The position numbers and the translations under genes are program-made. From Diphasiastrum complanatum (taxonomy: Eukaryota; Streptophyta; Lycopodiopsida; Lycopodiales; Lycopodiaceae), in NCBI GenBank assembly GCA_029204225.1, contig CM055102.1, forward strand, positions 36,882,585 through 36,946,584: a DNA stretch of 64,000 nt, written 5' to 3'. The stretch's first letter is position 1, and the number at the start of each line of letters is the position of its first letter. This document shows, one piece after another, positions 60,660-64,000 of the stretch. Under the pieces are notes generated by a model. That model was given only the letters and a program-made list of their open reading frames with translations, was not told the DNA's origin and did not search any database.

Positions 60660-60815
60660 AACATTCATCTAACTTGAGAGCAACTATCAACTTGTTATTG
60701 ACATTCTCATTTGTTATTGACAAAAAATGGAGAGAGTAAGTCTTACGATCATGAATGGAACACTTTCAAATTCAGAAGACTCAGAAGGCCTCAACTTCAA
60801 TGTTCAATCATAAAA
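60660..60815. pseudogene. Rearranged fragments of the 19.3-22.0 kb transposase-like gene
   Basis: Bases 60664-60712 (CATCTAACTTGAGAGCAACT…GACATTCTCATTTG) match 20702-20750 in the same orientation. Bases 60723-60808 (KMERVSLTIMNG on plus) match 20595-20688 in the opposite orientation. The two pieces are neighbours in the full gene, so an inversion or a fold-back copying event produced this arrangement. Confidence 0.8.
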
Positions 60816-61268
60816 TGATATTTGGTGGTTGTATCAATATAGATTCTTACAATCAAGTTGTGCCCATAGTACAATACTAGATTGCAATTTTTCTAGATTG
60901 ATAAAAAACAAGATTTTTTTTTTCATCTTGAGTAACGATGATGGACATGTATTTTTTTAATAGTAAATCTCAATGTTCTTCTATCAGGTGGATAGTTTCG
61001 TGATTGGTTGGCGTCACACCCCACGTGCCCCTCATTAATGAGTCATAATGATGAGTACGGATGGGCAGATGGACGACTGAAATGATGTCATGTGTCCTAA
61101 ATTTTTTATTTATCATCGCTAATTTTCAGTTTTTATCTCGCAATATCAATCTCAAGCCTGTCTTTCAAGCGTCTTTATGTTGTAAATTTTTTTGTGGCCT
61201 TTCTTCCACAAATTTTTGTGTGTCTTTTCTTCCATAATTTTTTTTCTATTCTTTTATATCTGACCATG

Positions 61269-61520
61269 ATGGCTAGGACCAAAGCCACTGCTCATGCCAT
61301 AACCTCTATATAGCCTTTCCATGCTCGTGTCCTCCCTGGTATTGGCCGTAGATGTGGCAGGAAGCAAGTCCTACTGAGGGAGATCAGAAAACTCTAGAGA
61401 TCAATTGAATTGTTGATCCCTAGAGCTCCTTTCAGTCGATCTGTTAGGAATGTCACTCTATTACTTGGTCTTGATGTTTGTTTTGCCATGACAGCCATGC
61501 AGGCCTTATAGGGCGTTGTG
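61269..61520 (+). pseudogene. Histone H3-like (CENH3-like) sequence, copy 2
   Basis: ATG at 61269 (a second ATG is 3 bases earlier) gives MARTKATAHAIT, then LREIRKL, a TAG, RSIELLIPRAPFSRSVRNVT, and FAMTAMQAL followed by TAG. The stretch from RSIELL to the second stop is intact where copy 1 has its 8 nt deletion, and it aligns with H3 'ELLIRKLPFQRLVREI'. Another in-frame TAG interrupts the tail (ATATAGCC at about 61307). Homology ends at about 61520, so the C-terminal part of the fold and the long tail are missing. Upstream at 61138-61160 is one copy of the GATATCG-type motif in the same orientation relative to the ATG. Only ~120 bp further on, a copia fragment begins. Confidence 0.75.
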
Positions 61521-61616
61521 GTTGCGAACAATTGCGGAATTTGCCTATGGGCAATTCCTATGTATTTTTGCAAATAATGGCTCACAAGCTAACAAAGCTT
61601 TGTCGGTATAAACTTC

Positions 61617-62610
61617 ATGTTTCTTCAGGATGGAAAAATCCCTTTTGAGATGTTGATTCATAGAAGGCTGAGTGTCAAGGTTTTCAAAACTTTTGGATGC
61701 ATTTGCTATATCAACATTACTCTTGATGATAGGACAAAGGAGGATCCATCTTCAAAGAAAGGTATATTTGTTGGTTCTAGTGAGGTGAGCAAGGCTTACA
61801 AAGTTTATATTCCTTCAACTAAGAAAGTGGTCATTGAAAGAGATGTCATTTTTCCAAAAGTTTTTTCAAGTGGTGTTTTGGACATTAGATCTAACATTCT
61901 TGATGTTGATGACATTATTGATGGTACTTTGGGCGTTGATGGTGAAGAGCCTTCTTCAAGTCAAAAGCCAAGGAGGGCGTCAAGGCAAAGGCAACAAACT
62001 TTGAGGCTCACTTATGATGAAAAGTGTAAAAAAGTTGTTGGTGGTAAAAACTTTGCTTTCCTAACCTCTTTTGATGACCCTACATGTGTGGATGAAGCAA
62101 GACAAAAGGAGGAATGGATCCAAGCAATGGATCTTGAGTATCAAGCTCTTATGAAGAACAACACATGGAGATTGGTGGAACTTCCAAAGGACAAGAAGGT
62201 AGTTGGATGCAAGTGGATCTTCAAAGTGAAGACAAACCAAGATGGATCAATCAACAAGTACAAGGCAAGGTTGGTTGAAAAAGGATATGCTCAAGAACAT
62301 GGTATTGACTATGAGGAGACCTTTGCTCCATTGGAAGCTAGGCAAGAGAGTATTGAGGTACATCTCGGGTTCTAGAGATTTTTGGCATTGTTTATAGAGG
62401 ATCATCACCTAACTTGTATGGATTTTCAGATTTAGACCTTGATGGAGATCAAATGGATAGGAAATCAATAAATTCACATGCTATTTTTATATGTGATGGA
62501 GCTATCTCATGGATGTCAAAGAAATAAGCAACAATCTCTTTATCATCTAGTGAGGCCGAGTACAAAGCCCTAACTGCATGCACAAAGGAAATGCTTTGGA
62601 TCAAACCCCG
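61617..62610 (+). pseudogene. Copia integrase C-terminus, RT start and RNase H, internally deleted
   Basis: The frame shows FKTFGCICYINITLDDRTKE, KGIFVGSSEVSKAYKVYIPS and ERDVIFPK (integrase tail). The pre-RT region (EARQKEEWIQAMDLEYQALM) and RT start follow (GCKWIFKVKTNQDGSINKYK, IDYEETFAP). At about 62320-62375 it jumps, with a frameshift, to RNase H: NLYGFSDLDLDGDQMDRKSI, ISWMSKK, a stop, then SLSSSEAEYKALTACTKEML. The RT active site YVDD is within the deleted part. The element stops abruptly at about 62606 with no LTR. Confidence 0.85.
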
Positions 62611-63290
62611 TACTGTTTAAACTTTTCTGATCTTTGTTTGATTTATTATAAGGCCAGCTAATACCCATTTTAAAATTCTTTGGAAGGGGAAAATTCCACG
62701 TCAACATTTAAAAAAATTAAAAACAAAAAATTGCCACTTGACCCTTTGTCATATATCGCGCCTCTCTCTTTCTTTATCTTTATGGCGCAGTATCCTTGTC
62801 TCCCTCTGGATCGATCGATTGCGCTAGCTCTTTCTGTGTAATAACGATTATGTCTCAACGACTTCTTTAGAAAGCTTTAGCGGACATCTAGACTTGTGGT
62901 GGAAAAAGTGTGGTGATCGAGCGATGGCATTATAGGTCACATATCTGCTATTGAATGCGCAGTCTGTAAATGGGACTGTGCAAAATTTTGTAGAGGAAAA
63001 TCTGAGGTAGTTTCAAAACATAATGTGGCTATTTTTTTGCTCTCTTTCGCATTAGCTTGCGTATTATGACACGTTTATGGAGAGCTACAAGTTTTTGGAT
63101 TGATTCTTAAAATGTTGGTGGATGCAAAGGAGTCACAACGGAAGAGTGAGTCAGTGTAGCAATGGCTAGCACTTGATCATGTCGTGAAGGGCTAAATCAA
63201 GACTTCCAAAGAAAAAATCCATCGCGCTCGCACGATCTTGCAAAAAGAGGAACAAAGGCTGGGCTTATTTTTCACCTCTACCACATTCTG
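62611..63290. other. No supported gene
   Basis: No significant open frame. The composition becomes more balanced from about 62740. Confidence 0.35.
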
Positions 63291-63291
63291 A

Positions 63292-63295
<4 letters not shown>

Positions 63296-63353
<58 letters not shown>

Positions 63354-63371
63354 CTCTCTCTCTCTCTCTCA
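63296..63371. repeat. (CT)n microsatellite
   Basis: About 76 bp of CT/TC repeats, interrupted once by CATT near 63350. Confidence 0.95.
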
Positions 63372-63829
63372 TTTGGATTAAGAAAGAGACAAAAAGACGG
63401 TCCCATATAATGCAAAATAATATAAAAAGACACTAAAATCTCCTGAAAGGCAATTACGAAGATTGATATGAAACCGGTTGACACCATCTCTAGTGAAGTG
63501 AAAAGCATCTTAAGAAACTTAAAACAACCATGAGCCATGGCATGTTGTCAACTGCCAAGCTATAAGTTGCAAGTCTTGTGAAGGACATGGCAAGCTGTGC
63601 TTTTGAGAAACTGATCACCTCTCTTGATCACCTGAAGCTTTACTTAGAAAGAGAAAAGACATACATCGATTATTCTCCCTAAATATTTAGCACACTAGAA
63701 CGTTCAAGAGAAGAAATGTTGTCATCACAAACCCACTCACCTCCATTTCCATGGATTTTGAACTTGCAGTGAACAAGCTACGTCATCCATGTGTATAAGC
63801 ATTAACTAAGGAACAATGTTACAACAGAG

Positions 63830-64000
63830 GATCGACCGGAGATTGAAGAAGTTTGTTAGATTTCAACTAGGCAGCAAGAGAGTGGGAGGGAATTCAATTC
63901 AAATGGACAATGTGTTTGTTGCCATTTCATCTTATGAAACTTATCTGCCAGATCAATTGCCCGTTTTGCACAAATTCACACTCATGTCTCCATTGGTAGT
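63830..64000 (+). other. Possible exon running off the window edge
   Basis: An open stretch RRLKKFVRFQLGSKRVGGNS, then IQMDNVFVAISSYETYLPDQ, continues to the window end. It looks protein-like but has no recognisable motif, start or splice site that I can fix. Confidence 0.25.

Noticed and set aside
1-64000. CRISPR arrays, bacterial operons, tRNA or rRNA genes
   Set aside because: The window is plant nuclear in character; no direct-repeat/spacer array, tRNA cloverleaf or rRNA sequence was recognised by eye.

Overview
This window looks like nuclear DNA from a large-genome land plant. It is AT-rich, crowded with broken LTR retrotransposons of both Ty1/copia and Ty3/gypsy type, and contains one clearly intact plant gene, a BTB-NPH3 (NRL family) gene with canonical introns. 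I cannot name the species. The transposase-like gene at about 19.3-22.0 kb belongs to a type I associate more with animals and fungi than with flowering plants, so a fern, lycophyte or gymnosperm is a reasonable guess and no more than that.

Layout. 0-4.6 kb: a Ty3 gag-pro scrap on the minus strand abuts a 5'-truncated copia pol with its 3' LTR. 4.9-12.8 kb: AT-rich nest of copia LTR and gag/pro fragments of one family, including a ~1.8 kb near-perfect palindrome (centre about 9,636) framed by a wider pair of ~550 bp inverted arms (6.1 and 12.2 kb). 15.0-15.5 kb: a spliced gene fragment of unknown identity. 16.1-22.0 kb: the most unusual block. It holds a histone-H3-like (CENH3-like) pseudogene with a long C-terminal tail (minus), a divergent promoter region with seven G-boxes and about nine copies of a GATATCG..TTCAAGCGCGC motif, a multi-exon gene of unknown function (plus), and a multi-exon transposase-like gene (minus). 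A second, reduced copy of parts of this block (transposase fragments, a motif copy, H3-like sequence) lies at 60.7-61.5 kb, so the H3-like gene appears to have travelled as part of a repeat unit. 23.0-25.2 kb: a hAT-like zinc finger scrap and a copia LTR-gag fragment. 27.6-30.8 kb: the NRL gene. 32.9-37.3 kb: chromovirus, copia and CACTA (DUF4216) fragments with an insertion made of GTGGATTATCCAC palindromes. 42-53.2 kb: at least two degenerate Ty3/gypsy elements on the minus strand with gag domains of the plant 'putative transposon protein' type. 53.6-59.6 kb: an unrecognised plus-strand gene remnant that seems to be split by a copia insertion. 60.7-64 kb: the second H3-like copy, an internally deleted copia, and a CT microsatellite.

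Only the NRL gene can be read as functional. Almost all other coding sequence carries frameshifts or in-frame stops and is best treated as transposon relics. The 16-22 kb block is the part most worth follow-up.
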